Source: Actinomortierella ambigua
Lineage: Eukaryota; Mortierellomycota; Mortierellomycetes; Mortierellales; Mortierellaceae
Length of the DNA stretch: 64,000 nucleotides
Assembly (NCBI GenBank): GCA_016098155.1
Contig: JAAAJB010000046.1
Coordinates: forward strand, 1 to 64,000
Reading direction: 5' to 3'
Part shown: in pieces, positions 12,501 through 24,552 of the stretch
How the letters are laid out: the number at the start of each line of letters is the position of its first letter
Numbering within the stretch: position 1 is the first letter of the stretch
Translations under genes and position numbers: made by a program
Notes under the pieces: model-generated
What the model was told of the DNA's origin: nothing
The model's database searches: none
Seen by the model: only the letters and a program-made list of their open reading frames with translations

Positions 12501-14150
12501 AGTGGCAACAACACCAATGTCAGTGGCAGTGAATCCACTGCCTCGACCCCTCCTGCCACACCTGCCGCAGCCCTCTCTGTGTCTGCTTCCGCTTTCAGGC
12601 CTCGGGGTGTTAATAACGGCACTGCTTCTCCTGTCGCTGCTCCAGGAAGCCCCTCGATGACCCCTGCTCGACCCCCAGGCGCTGCTGCGGTCCGACCCAC
12701 TCCCGCCAACCAGGCGCTGCTGCTGCGACAGCAACAGCAACAGCAACAGCAGGCGGCACCAACACCAGCTGGCGCGCAGACGCTCCCAGCTCGTCCAGGT
12801 CAATCTCGACTTCGACCTCCATTGGCCGAGCGACTTGCAGCAGCACAACGTGGGGCTGGGGCACAAAAAGTAGCAGCAGTTGCTCCAGTAGGCGCAGCAC
12901 AGGCCGCAGCGCCAGCACCAGCGGCTGCGTCCGCCGCCCCTCTAGCACTCACACCTGTTACACCCACCGCTGATGCTGCCACAGGAGCGCGCGCGATCAG
13001 CATCAAACGTCGTCGTGAGGGAGAGTTGCCAGGCCGCGTTCCATCACCGGTCACTGCCGCTGCCACTGGTGCGACAGGTCCTACGGGAGCAGCAGGCGAG
13101 GCATCTACTGCAGCAGCTGCAGCGCCAGCGGCAGCAACGCCAGCAGCAACAGCTGGAGGCGCTACTGATGCCCAAGACGCACGGTCGCCCCCCGTCATGC
13201 TGAAACGTCCACGGGCAAGACCTGCTTCTGCCGATGGCACCACAGCAGCAACATTTGCTGCGGCAGTACCAGCACCTGGGTCGTCTGCAGCATTGGCTTC
13301 AGCCGCCGATCAGACTGCTGAGGGCACATCCGGACATCGAGTGACCTTGCGGCGCAACCGGGTGACGAATCTGGAGTCTGAGACGCCACCTGGCTCTCCA
13401 CCAACGAGTGCAACAGCAACCATGGCCGCGACCACGACGACGACCACGACGGTAGCGGCTGCAGTGACAGAGGCGGGCACATCAGGTGAGGCTGTGGATG
13501 CAGGCAGCAAGACAGCAGCACCCCATGGCCTGAAGCGTCGGCACGAGACATCGGAGAACACTGTCCAAGAGTCGATTACAATCGTCTCGACGCCTGGCGC
13601 GTCTGGCCACCCGGAGGATGTTGAGGAAGAAATGGTGGACGTGACGGTGACGGCCTCTTCGGAATCGACGGCGATGGAAGTGGACGACGTGCCGCCCGTC
13701 AAACGACTCCGCCCAAGCAGCCACGTGACGATTGAGGAACTCGCGGATGAGAACAACGCGTCGGCGGTGGGCACACCGTTGCTGCAAGCACCAGAGAGTG
13801 GCGGCTCGGCCCCAGGTACACCGAGCCAGTTTGATACGTTGGATGATGACGAGGCGGAAGCTGTAGCGCCCGGTGCACCCGCAGACGAGGCTCAAGAGAA
13901 CCCGGTCACCCCAGGGGCCACAGGGCTCATGGAAGACGAGGGCGAGCTTGACGATGGTCACCATGCGGGCGAAGACGGCGCTGTTGAGGCTGCAGTCACT
14001 GGCGACTTGGAGGAGGAGCTTGACGAGGGCGATGACCTTGCTATGGCTGGAGAGCATGATGTGGAGGAAGGTGAAATGGCGGAGGATGTCGACGCAGGCG
14101 ATCACCACCACCACGATGATACCGAGGAACCCGCGCTGCTTGATGAATAG
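6534..14150 (+). CDS. TPR: nuclear pore basket protein TPR/Mlp
   Basis: Eight exons (6534-6807, 6940-7044, 7170-7444, 7569-7950, 8041-8108, 8243-11872, 11992-12042, 12141-14150) with GT-AG borders and continuous phase give 2264 residues, close to human TPR (2363). Residues about 30-1660 are almost unbroken coiled coil rich in E/K/Q/L heptads. The small seventh exon encodes K-K-Y-H-E-L-G-Q-K-Y-R-N-G-N-A-R-I, which resembles the conserved basic block near the end of the TPR/Mlp coil. The remaining tail is Ala/Pro/Gln/Thr-rich and disordered, with basic patches (V-K-R-L-R; K-R-R-R-E) that may be nuclear localisation signals, ending in an Asp/Glu/His-rich tract. Family role: filaments of the nuclear basket, anchored by Nup153/Nup1-type proteins, serving mRNA export quality control and the spindle checkpoint. 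Confidence 0.88.
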
Positions 14151-14893
14151 AAACTCTTCATTCCTTTTTCTCTCTCTCTCACTCTCCCTATTACAATCCA
14201 TTGCATTTGCACAACCCCCCCCCCTTTTTTTTTTCTCCTTTTGCTTTTCTAGTCTTTTTCCTTTTACATTGTAACCACCGCCAGATCTAAAAGAACCCCA
14301 ATAACAAAACGACTGTTCAGTGCTGGCTTACAGTGAACATGGATATAATAACTGCAGTACTGCGTGCATGGAATAGGAGGTGGGACGGGGATGTGTGTGT
14401 GTCTATTATGCAGCATTCCATGTCTCTGAACGTACCAAGGATCCCGTTTATGCAATTGTTTGCGAGATGAGAGACGAGACAGATAGACAGATACGCAGAA
14501 AGAGAGAGTGAGAAGGAAGAAAAAAAAAGCACATGTCGGAAACGAGCAAGTACCATGCAGGAGGGTAGGGTAGTCCGTTGATAAAAGATCGTCGGTTGCT
14601 CCCTTGACCCGGATCGGTGGAAACAAGGGGAACACAACACAAAGATTCCTTCCGGCCTCCCTTTTTTTTTTCTTGCATCGTCAACATCTATCACGTTAGC
14701 TACAGTGTCCTCAAGGGCTTCGTGAACTCACAGACTTCTCCTTTCCCCTGTCTCTGCTCTTTTGTCTCCCGACCCGCAAAACCCTGGTCCCCGCACGGAC
14801 CTTTCATCGTGTCTCTTCCCTTTTCGCTCCCATTTTGCCAACAAAAAAAAACAATGAGTCAGACATCCTTGCTGATCTTCATTTGAATTTTCT
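14151..14893. other. intergenic region, no gene seen
   Basis: After the TPR stop come C- and T-homopolymers, then a stretch without a credible frame. From about 14650 a pyrimidine-rich tract leads to the kinase ATG and looks like its promoter and leader. No TATA box was found. Confidence 0.5.
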
Positions 14894-16845
14894 ATGCAAA
14901 GAGAACGAGACAAAAGCATGGCAACAGGGTGGCCAAGTGGCGGAAGGAGTAGTAACAACATCAAAGGCGGTAATCATGGTGGTCTCAAACTCATACCGAC
15001 AGCGTATAGCATCAACAACCTCGGCCTGGGCATTCCATCCAAACCCTTTGTCCAAACCCATCCTGCACAGCAGCACAGCACTGGCAAAATACCTTTGGAT
15101 CGACAATTATATTATCATGGTAGCGGTCAATGGGCGCTCTCTGCAACCTCAACGCCCTCGTCCTCCGTGGGCGATCTGCCTTCTTCTTCTTTTTCTCCAT
15201 CATACTCCCGCTCCTACTCTTCATGCCGATATACACCGCCGTCTGCCACCTCCTCGACGTTGTCGTTTTCCCCGCCAGAGTTCTCTGATGGTGGTCAATA
15301 CGAAAATGTTGGGTCGGCGGCATCTTCCGGGCAACCACAGACAACACCACACGTACCGCCACCACCACTAGCCCTTCGCATCGTCCACACACCCGCGACA
15401 CCGACGCCCACCACCATTTCCTCTTCGCAGCAGCAACGGCAGCAGCAGCACCAACAGCAACAGCAACAGCAACAACAACGCTTACGACAAGAGCACACTG
15501 GCACCAGCTCCTCTGTGAGTAACTGGACAGTTTCGCCAGACTCTGCCACCTTTCGGACGTACCAGAGTACTAGAGTCTGTAAGACCATTTATTGTTTGGT
15601 TGGTGTAGGAGGGATAGGAAGAGGTCTTTTCTTCTCTCACTTTGGATGAATCCGCTCTCCCTAACCGGAACTTTACACACCAAAACCCCCCCCCACAGAC
15701 TTTTTGGACCACTACATCAATCTGCTAGAATATCTTGGCAAGCGAAAGGAGCGCCTCAAGGCTGTCAAGGAACAGATGCAATTTGTAAGCTCAAAGTCGA
15801 ACACCCCTCTCCGTCCAGTGGTTCTTCCTCGTGATTTAGAGGACAAGATGAGCGTGCCCACAATCCTTGATTGCTAAACGCACAGCATTTATTTTAATGG
15901 AATTTACCACGGTGGTCCATCATTATCATCATTTTGTCTCCTACCCCCCCACCTACCTTTCTGTTCATTTTAAACAAACCAAAATAACAAACATAATTAT
16001 AACCTCATTGTTTTCTATGTCTCCTATTCTCTCTCGCCCTCCTTCTTACCTCTTCCCCCCAAAAACAAAAACAAAACAAAAAAAATTGGATAGATGGACG
16101 TCCAAGAACGCGACGACGCCTGGAAAGCGCACTGCCGTTCCGAGAGCGCGCTCCTGCGGCAGCGACGTCGGCGGACCCGAGCGGCGCAGTTCCAGATCCT
16201 GACGCAAGTCGGGCAAGGCGGGTTCGGACAAGTGTTTCTCGCGCAAAAGACGGACACACAAGAGCTCTGTGCATTGAAGCGGATGCCGAAGCGGGCGCTC
16301 TACTGGCAAAACGAGGTCCAACATATCCTGACAGAGCGCGATGTGATGACGACCACGTCGTCTGAATGGCACGTCCAACTACTGTACGCGTTCCAGGACC
16401 CGCTCTACGTTTACCTGGCCATGGAGTTTGTGCCCGGTGGGGACGTCCGCACAATGTTGACCGCACGAGGGGTGTTGACGGAGGACGAGACCCGGATCTA
16501 TGTGGCCGAGATGATGATGGCGATCGATGCTCTGCATCGACAAGGGTTCATCCATCGGGACTTGAAGCCCGAAAACTTTTTGATCGACCGTCGTGGGCAT
16601 ATCAAACTCACCGATTTTGGTTTGTCCAAGGGTCAGTTGGCAGAGAGCAAGATCGAGGCCCTGCGCGCTAAACTCGACCAGGCCAAAAATCGCTTGGAAC
16701 CCTTCACGCCCACCGTCGCCACCGCTGCCGCCGCTGCTGTCGCCGGTCGCCTGCGACGCGCTGGCACCATGGGTGGGTCGGCGATGATGATGATGATGGG
16801 GGCTCAGCTATTAGAGCGCCAGCAGCAACAGCAGCAACAGCAACA

Positions 16846-16876
<31 letters not shown>

Positions 16877-18111
16877 CAACAGGTGGCATCGTTGAGTCAT
16901 GGGTCGCAGTTATTCCCCGTCGGGGAAGGAGGAAGAGAGTGGCGACGAGGAGGTGGTGGTCGTGCGAGCAGTGTTCAGCACCAGCTTCATCGTCTTGCAG
17001 AGACTAGCTTTGCCAACTTGAATGGTCTTTTGTATCGATCGCCATCGGTCTTGATGCCTGATGCTCAACCACAACAGCAGCAGCGACAGCAACAAGAAGA
17101 AGAACAACAACAACAGGAGCAACAACAGCGACAGCGACAACAGTACACGCTGCCCAATCAAGGAGGAAAAGAAGGAGGGAACGAAGGGATCCGGCGGGCG
17201 TTTACAGTGGTGGGATCGGCAGAGTACATGGCGCCAGAGGTGATGGGAGAGGAAGGGTACGACCACACGGTGGACTATTGGTCGCTAGGGTGTATACTGT
17301 TTGAGTTTTTGTCGGGGTACAGCCCCTTTCAGGCAGAGGAGACTCGGCAGACATGTGTCAATGTGTGGCATTGGCGCAAGGTGTTGAAACGCCCAGTCTA
17401 TGATACGCCCGAAAACCTGGAGTTTAATTTGACGGACTGTGCGTGGGATCTGATCACACGCCTCATTGCCGATGTCCGCGATCGCTATTCAAGAGTCGAC
17501 CAAGTCCAGCAGCATCCGTGGTTTGAGGGCCTTGACTGGTCCTGTCTCCGGTCGCAGGTAATTTATTTGTCATCAAGGAAAACAAAATTAAAGAAAGAAA
17601 GGATTACGTTAAAACAATTCCATTGAATTAAACTACGTACTCTTCTTTTTAGCAACCATCATTTGTGCCTGTGTTGAGCCATGCAGCCGACACTAGCTAC
17701 TTTGACGACTTTTCCAACCCAGAGGACCTAGAGTGCTACAAGGACATGCTTGAGCGCCAGGCACGGTTTCAGCATCAAGAGCTTGGAGCAGCAACAGAAG
17801 AGCAGCACTGCTATTCGAGGCTCTGTGTCAATGTCTCGGATGGCATTGGTCATCAGGCTACAGCAAAAACAACCTGTTCACGCGACCACGCTCGGAGGAT
17901 GGTGAGCGCCCGTGATTTTCTCGAACAAGCAGCCAACCCTACCAACAACCACTCGGACGCGCCACTTGGCACAAGTGAGGGCGGGAAGGAGGGAGGTTTG
18001 TCGTCCTCGTGTTTGTCGCTGCCATACATCCTTCGATCGCGGGAGCCGTGGCGCGGAGCCTTTGTCGGGTTTAGTTTCCAGCCGCGTCCTCAGCGGATGA
18101 TGGACTCTTAA
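14894..18111 (+). CDS. DBF2: Dbf2/Sid2-type NDR kinase with polyQ insert
   Basis: Four exons (14894-15578, 15699-15784, 16094-17557, 17653-18111) give 897 residues; a second ATG at 14918 may be the true start. Residues 1-225 are Ser/Pro/polyQ-rich. Exon 2 and the start of exon 3 hold the MOB-binding region (Y-F-L-D-H-Y-I-N-L-L-E-Y-L, then basic L-L-R-Q-R-R-R-R). Kinase motifs: glycine loop G-Q-G-G-F-G-Q-V at 297-304, K319, H-R-D 411-413, D-F-G 431-433, G-S-A-E-Y-M-A-P-E ending at 639. The C-terminal extension has Y-F-D-D-F and an AGC hydrophobic motif F-V-G-F-S-F near the end with a phosphorylatable Ser, as in Dbf2/LATS. Family role: mitotic exit/septation kinase activated by Mob1 and an upstream Hippo-like kinase. 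Oddity: about 200 residues separate DFG from APE, including 21 consecutive Gln. Confidence 0.9.
16820..16882 (+). repeat. CAG/CAA repeat (21 Gln) in the kinase activation segment
   Basis: 63 bases of mixed CAG and CAA encode protein residues 500-520. A second Gln/Glu/Arg-rich stretch follows at about 17067-17142. Mixed CAG/CAA codons limit slippage and suggest the glutamines themselves are retained. Confidence 0.9.
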
Positions 18112-18653
18112 ATGGAAGGAGATCTCTCTCTTTGAAGGGGACACAATAATGTACCACAGCTTTGTCTTCCAATCATTGACATCGGGTGAAATCCCAAAAG
18201 AGGGTTGGCATTGTTTTTGGTGGCAAATCAATCTCGCTTGCTTTGTTCGGAGTTATGAGAGAGGAAAAAAACAAGAGTGACTTTTGTGCGGTTTGTGCAC
18301 CACTAACACCCCCTACCCAACCCAAAGTTGGGCAGAGGAAAAAAAGAAGATAGATAAAAAAAAAAAAAAAAAGAGGTAGCGGGCGACATGGTTACCATGA
18401 ATATGCCTCTCTCTTTCGTACATTCATTTCACACATCATTTCAAATTCATCCAATTCGCTTGTCTCACCTAAAGCAGTTATCAGCACTCTCCCTTTCCAG
18501 TGATAAGGACAACATAACGACCTCCTCTTCCTCCCCCCTCCTTCTTCTTTTTGCGTTCTCGCTCTCCCACTTTTTGCTCTCTCACTACAACAACCCTTGC
18601 TGAATCGGCTCTCTTTCCTCCAACGACCTGCTCCTCATTCGTCCTGTTGGTCA
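18112..18653. other. intergenic and leader of the large unknown gene
   Basis: No gene seen. A 15-A run lies near 18358-18372. From about 18470 a CT-rich leader with few purines runs to the first ATG at 18654. Confidence 0.5.
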
Positions 18654-21600
18654 ATGGCATGGTCCATAGCACAGTCCCAATCCAATGAGCAAGTCGGCTC
18701 GTGCTCTGTAGCCCCTCCTCCACTTACAAAGCCTCCCTTACACCACAGCGGCTGGTTTGCCAGCAACCCGCAGCACGTGCAAGATGCATGTAGCAGTAGC
18801 AGTGGTGGCGAGCAAGTCTATGAAGGCCAGTTACCGGGGTCAGAGCTGTTGGCACCTGTCACCGCCGTACCAGTCTTGATAGCGCTGCTGTCGGTGGTGT
18901 GGGTCTCATTCCGGTTTGGACCCTTGACAAGCATCGGCCGACAACAACGATCCTCCTCCACCACTTCCTCCTCCTCCTCGTTATCATCACCATCATCATC
19001 ACCACTCTCTTCTTCTTCTTCTTCCCGTCTCCGTTATCGTGTAACAACAGCCGCACGTTCTGCTACTGCCGTCAAGCTCCTCGAGGCCATTACTCTGGAT
19101 GTTTCGGGATGGATGGACGCTCGACAGTGGAGGAAGAAGACAAAGACAAAAAATGCTGCTACACCAACCACCCTCACCACTGCCGGCAGTCCTAGCGGTG
19201 TTCAATCCAGTAGTAGGCTCTTTGAAGGGCCTGAGCGGGCAGGCACTGCCACCAGCTCATGGAGTCGTCGAACAGGGACCGCAACTCCAGGAGGTCGCGT
19301 TCGCCCAGACGATCCTTTCATTCAACAGAAGCAGCAGCCATCGCCTCCTCCGCAGCATTCAACAGGAGTTCAGGAGGAGGAGATGAAGGAGGGTCCTGCA
19401 ACTGTCTTCAACAGCACAGGCAGCAAGCAGCAGCAGCAGCAGCAGCAATCAATGCAGCGGTCGCTTTCTACACCACCGTCATCACTCTCCCATCACCACC
19501 AGCACCATCACCCACAACCCATGACAAGCACTTCTTTGGACGCGCCTGCAAGAGTCTTGGGAGAACAAGATATCAAAACCCTCTTTGAGAATGGCCGCAC
19601 CTGGGATCATGTTCTTATTGGAGGTAAATCACGACTCTTTTTTTTTTCTCGGTGTATATTGCATAGGGGTGTTGTAAGGGAGATTGGAGAAATAGGAACG
19701 TGGAGATGTTGGCCGTGTTTGAGGGCAGATTTGGGTAGCCCGTGCTGTATCACATGGAGCAATTGACTGACCGACAAAAAAAAAGGTCCTTTGGGTTCAT
19801 TGTCTCCTTCACAACAAATGGGGAAAAATAACCGCGTGGAAGGAGTGAGTTGGTCACCCACACATTCTACATTCTTATTGTTTGTTGATGTTGTTTCCTT
19901 GCCACCCATCCCGATGGTGTTTGTGCTAATACTCTGAATAATGTTTTGCATCTGGCTTGTTGGATTCCCACCACTATCTGTTGGCTGTCTTTGTCATTCC
20001 CTGCAGAGGGTATCGAGGTAAGCACAAAGAAAAAGAAGAAGGAAGGAAGGAAAACAAAAAGCAAATGCCTGCATGCACGGCAGATGAACGACAAGCAAAG
20101 AATACACAGTTTGTTGGTCTTCCCTCCCCCTCTGCCCCCCTGGACTCTTTTTTTATACTGACCCAGCTTGACTTTCTCCCCTTCAACTTCACCTCCTGCT
20201 TCGCCTCATCTTTTCGACTGTTGAACCCAAAAAAAAAAAAACCACAACACCTCTCTCCCTTCCCCTTCACTCACAAATAGACATTGGAACCTGCCATACA
20301 GCTCGCACGACAATACCCCTCGAGAACCATCCTGATCCTAGCTCATCAATGCCAGCTCGATCAACGGATCTTTCCAAGAGTAACAGCCTGGTCACGATGT
20401 GCCTTGGTATGTATTGGCCCCTGTATTAGAATTCTCGCAAACGCTTGCGCACTTTCTCCCCCCCCCTCTCCTTCCCGCTTTTCTTCTTCTTTCATAGATG
20501 GGACCGTGCAGGGACTGTTTATTTGATTCAGTGTGCGGATCTCAAGAATGTGTGTGACATTGGTCATCGCAATAGGACATGGCATATTCTTATATACACA
20601 TACACAAAAAACGTAGAGCAAGAAAATGATATCAGGGCCTTCCATGAACCAAGTTTGTTCTAACCGTCTCTCTGAACTTGACCCCCCCTCCCTACCTATC
20701 CCCTTATTTGTCTCATCACACTCAGATGGCATATGTAGACCGGATATGGATCGGCGAGGCATTACCGGATGTGGACAGTGCCATGGTGGCAGAGATACAG
20801 GGGTTGCCAGTAGTATTGACGCCGACAACAGGGGCGTCATCAACTACAGGAGCAGGATCCTACTTATCGCCTACCACTACTACTACTACTACCACTGCAA
20901 CAGCAGGAGCGGCTGTCGAGAGCCATCACCTGACCTATAAGGATGTTGATGCACTACCGGAGAATATCTTCATTGGAGCAGGCTTGATCGCCAAGCGCTT
21001 GATCTTGGCAGCCCCTGCCTCGAACACAGTGCGACCGGCGATGCCGTCACGGACTATTGGCGTTGATTTTGTGACTAGGACGCATCCAGGTACGGGATGA
21101 TGAGAAGGAGAGGCGAACGTTTTTGTTACCGAGGATAGAGAGGTTCGTTGAGTAATAAGAAAAATGGGGTGCGAAGGCTAGGTATAGGACTTGGAATTAA
21201 CAAGGCATGTCTTCCCCTTTTTTTATGGCGATGTAATACAATGATAGATCGAGTTTTTGAAATGGGCGTCAAGGAGAGTGTCATTTTCATCCACCCACAA
21301 CACGATCTACTTCGCCGGTTCAACCAATGGCGCGTCCAACTGGCTAAATTCTTGGCCCAGTCAGAGTCCCCTTCGTCGTCATCGTCCTCTCCAACGCCCA
21401 CACCACCGCTGCTTGCGCCTTCTCCGACCTCGCGGACAGAGCAAATTATCCTAGGCGCAGAGGACGTGGCTACCGAGAGTTATTCCCCCAACACCATCAC
21501 CACGACGACCAAACCGCCGTTGCACTGCATGCAACTGACCGTGAAGATGGAGTTTCGAAGAACACACCCACCCCGTGGCTTTTCGTCCCTGGTCCAGATG

Positions 21601-24552
21601 CTGGGCGACCTTTGCTTTTCTCAGTCCTCGACCTCAATCGCTACCGCCTCTTCTTCTACATCATCATCATCTTCTTCTTCTTCTTCACGACCTCCCCACA
21701 AGCGTCGTGCACGGATCCCAGTCGAACCCGTCATCCTGTATCGGTCCGGCGTGGATGTGGTCCATCCTGGCGAGCCACCATCAGAGACATTTGGAGGAGG
21801 AGAGGGAAGAGTCACAGGAGCAGGAGCAGGAGCGACGACGGCGGCACAAAAACGGGACCGGGGCGATCGTTCCTCTTCCTCTCCTTTGTCGTCATCGTCA
21901 TCCTTCCAGTTATGGATCGCAGCCGAGTGTGAGTCTCTGGAGGCGACTTCTGCGATCCGGCTGTCGGTCAACGTGTTGACGCCACCAACGGAGAATGAGG
22001 TGTTTGGGAACGTGGCGGCGATCCAACAGGGCGAAACAATCATGATGGAAGGGCTGTGGGTGGCACGACGGATGGCGGACAAGGCTGGTTGGACCTGTGT
22101 GGAGGAAGACGATAGTAATATGGTGGAGTGGGTCCGAGACCAGATGGATATCCAGTGGGTCGTGACCAAACCATCGACTGCGACCTCCACCACCACGACC
22201 ACGACGACTACAACGACAACGACAACCACTAATGCTGCGGTGCAGAAGAAAAAGAGCGAGGATGGTAGTGACAAGACGACGACGACGACCACGACCACGA
22301 CCACCACAGCGACAGCAGCGCCGGCATCGGACCCACGATGGGTGCTCCAACACCGGACATCGATGCTGGGCCTCCAGCTCTTGTCGCGGTATGTCCGCCC
22401 GACGTCGGGAGCAGCATCAGCAGGCGACCGGGAGCGTGGAGGGCGGCAGCCGTCCAAGACGCCAGTGTTGTCACCCTATGCGTCGCGGACAAACTCGTTT
22501 GTGGGCAAGCCTCGCCAATCGCATTTGCGGGACCATCATCGGATGTCGACCCTGGACCGCCTTCAAAAGGTGGCCGATAAGCTGGAAACTTCTTCGACGG
22601 CCACGACCACTACAGCTACCAGTATGAACAGTCAAAAGCCAGGACCGGCGGGATCGACAAGTACCCTCGCCACCGTTGCACCTACCATTGTAGCAACCCA
22701 AGCCACGGCTGCCACAGCAGCCCCCGCCTCAACTTTGTCCTCGTCCAGTCCGAGAAGTGGCCCTCAGAAACCTGCCTCGCCTGTTCTTGATGCCGCTGCC
22801 GGTGAAGGGTCGTCGATGTTTGGCGACTTGGAGGCGGACCACACAGTGACAGGACCCACTAATACTTCCACCTCGTCCTCGTCTTCTTCGTCAACCACAA
22901 CAACAACACGACGCTCATTGGTGACATCGTTTGGTGGCTTCTCCTCTGTCCGATCAACACGCGATGGCAGCGCGCCTCGCCATTCGCCGGATCTCGAGCC
23001 CGGGACGGATCACCTGGGCATGGCCCTCGCAGGGGGTGGTAGCACGGCTACGAATCCATCCAATGTCCCCACGGCAGCGACATCATCATCGTCGTCGTCG
23101 TCGTCGTCATCTCCTTCCCTCATCACCAACAGCCCACTATTGATGCCACAACCCTCGACCATGAGCGGTACTGCTCAGAGCATCAGCAGCAGCAGCAGGA
23201 GCAGTAGCGAAGACCACCACAATAGTACCACGACGACCACGACCTTTGACTACCTTGGCTCGCTTTCATCGACACCTCCACTACCTGCAGCCCCGCCGCC
23301 CAAGGCAATCTCGCGGTTCAGCATCAAGGCGTACCGGATGGAGCGCGATAGCACTGGCCAGACCGGGTTGGGGCTTGACTGGGATCTAGGGGGAGGAGTC
23401 GCCGCAGCATCAACAATAGGCAGTAGTGAGTTTTCAACCATCCTTCAGGACGGAGGAGGAGGAGGAGGGGGGGCTATTGCACCACCATCGTCCCCTAGCC
23501 GGGTCAAGTCGCTTTCACCAGGCCTGATCCAGACAGACGTCTTTCCTGGCCGTAGTGATGGTAGTAGTCTCAGTGGTGGCGGAAGTGGAGGTGCAGGAGG
23601 GCTGTACGATCGATCAACGCCTCCAGAGGGCGATGGTCCACGGGCACGGTCGTTGTTCCCGGGGATCGGCAGCGTGAACCGGGCCGGCAGCGGCAGTGGG
23701 GATGGAGGCGCTGCAGGATCTGGAGCGAATAGTGGTGCCACCACGACCACTGCCAGCAACATGTACACCAACAACAATAACAACAACAACAGCCGGCACT
23801 CGTTTGTGGCCGTGTCCGCTGCAACCACCGCCGCCGGCGGATCATCATCATCATCATTCTTAGCGTCATCATCATTATCAGCTGGAGGCTCGATCACACT
23901 ATTGTCATCGTCACCGCCGTCGACTTTGGACAGCGGCGGCGTCCCGGATTTCCTGGGCGACCGACCGGCGTCTCCGATGGTGATCCGACCGAGCTTTGCG
24001 ACGTTTGCGGCGTCACCGCTGCCGTCGGAGGAGATGATGACCATGACGACGGTGGATCCACGGGAGAAGCATGCGGCGCTGGCGGCGGTGTTGGGTGTGA
24101 AGCCGTACGTTGGAGGAGCACCGAGGCCGAGTCGTCGACGAGGGTCATCTATGGCGACCGATGCAGAAGGAGAAGAAGAAGAAAGAGAAGGAGCAAAAGA
24201 AAAGGCGGCAGCGGCAGTAGTGGATAGGGTATCCCCGTTGCCATGCCTGACGAATCACGGGACGTTTACGAGAATACGACGGTCGAGTAGTACTAGCAGT
24301 TGCGAGAGCATGAACAACAACAACAACAACAACAACATGGCCGCTTTTGGAAGTCGAGGCTTTAGTCGGAGTCGCAGTATCAGCCCCAGTCATGAGAACA
24401 TCCAAGTCATCTACATACAGGACGACGGACGACGGCGAAGCCCATCCTCGACTGGCCGGCGGCGGAGTAGTACACGGGTCTCGATTGTTGCAGTGGAGGA
24501 GCAGCAGGAATCGCCGACCTTGCTGACCACGCCTTCGATGACTCTTGGCTGA
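18654..24552 (+). CDS. large unrecognised protein with one membrane segment and low-complexity tail
   Basis: Five exons fit in phase: 18654-19623, an 11-bp microexon 20007-20017, 20281-20406, 20726-21089 and 21248-24552, giving 1591 residues. The start is the first ATG in frame. Near residues 65-90 is one hydrophobic segment (A-V-P-V-L-I-A-L-L-S-V-V-W-V-S), probably a membrane anchor. The conserved-looking core is built from exons 1-5: a strand D-H-V-L-I-G-G, then E-G-I-E and a helix A-I-Q-L-A-R-Q-Y-P, then strand T-I-L-I-L-A-H-Q, later Y-V-D-R-I-W-I-G-E and I-G-V-D-F-V-T-R-T. This alternation resembles a Rossmann-like or nucleotide-binding fold, but that is inference and no family came to mind. 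After about residue 550 the protein is mostly poly-Ser, poly-Thr, poly-Gly and poly-Asn with islands (for example L-W-I-A-A-E-C-E-S-L and M-I-E-G-L-W-like segments). Splice choice in exons 1-4 is moderately sure. Confidence 0.6.
20007..20017 (+). other. 11-bp microexon of the large unknown gene
   Basis: The bases AGGGTATCGAG lie between CTGCAG and GTAAGC. They complete codon G|AG and encode E-G-I-E in phase with the exon ending at 19623 and the one starting at 20281. Skipping it would change the frame, because 11 is not a multiple of 3. Confidence 0.55.
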
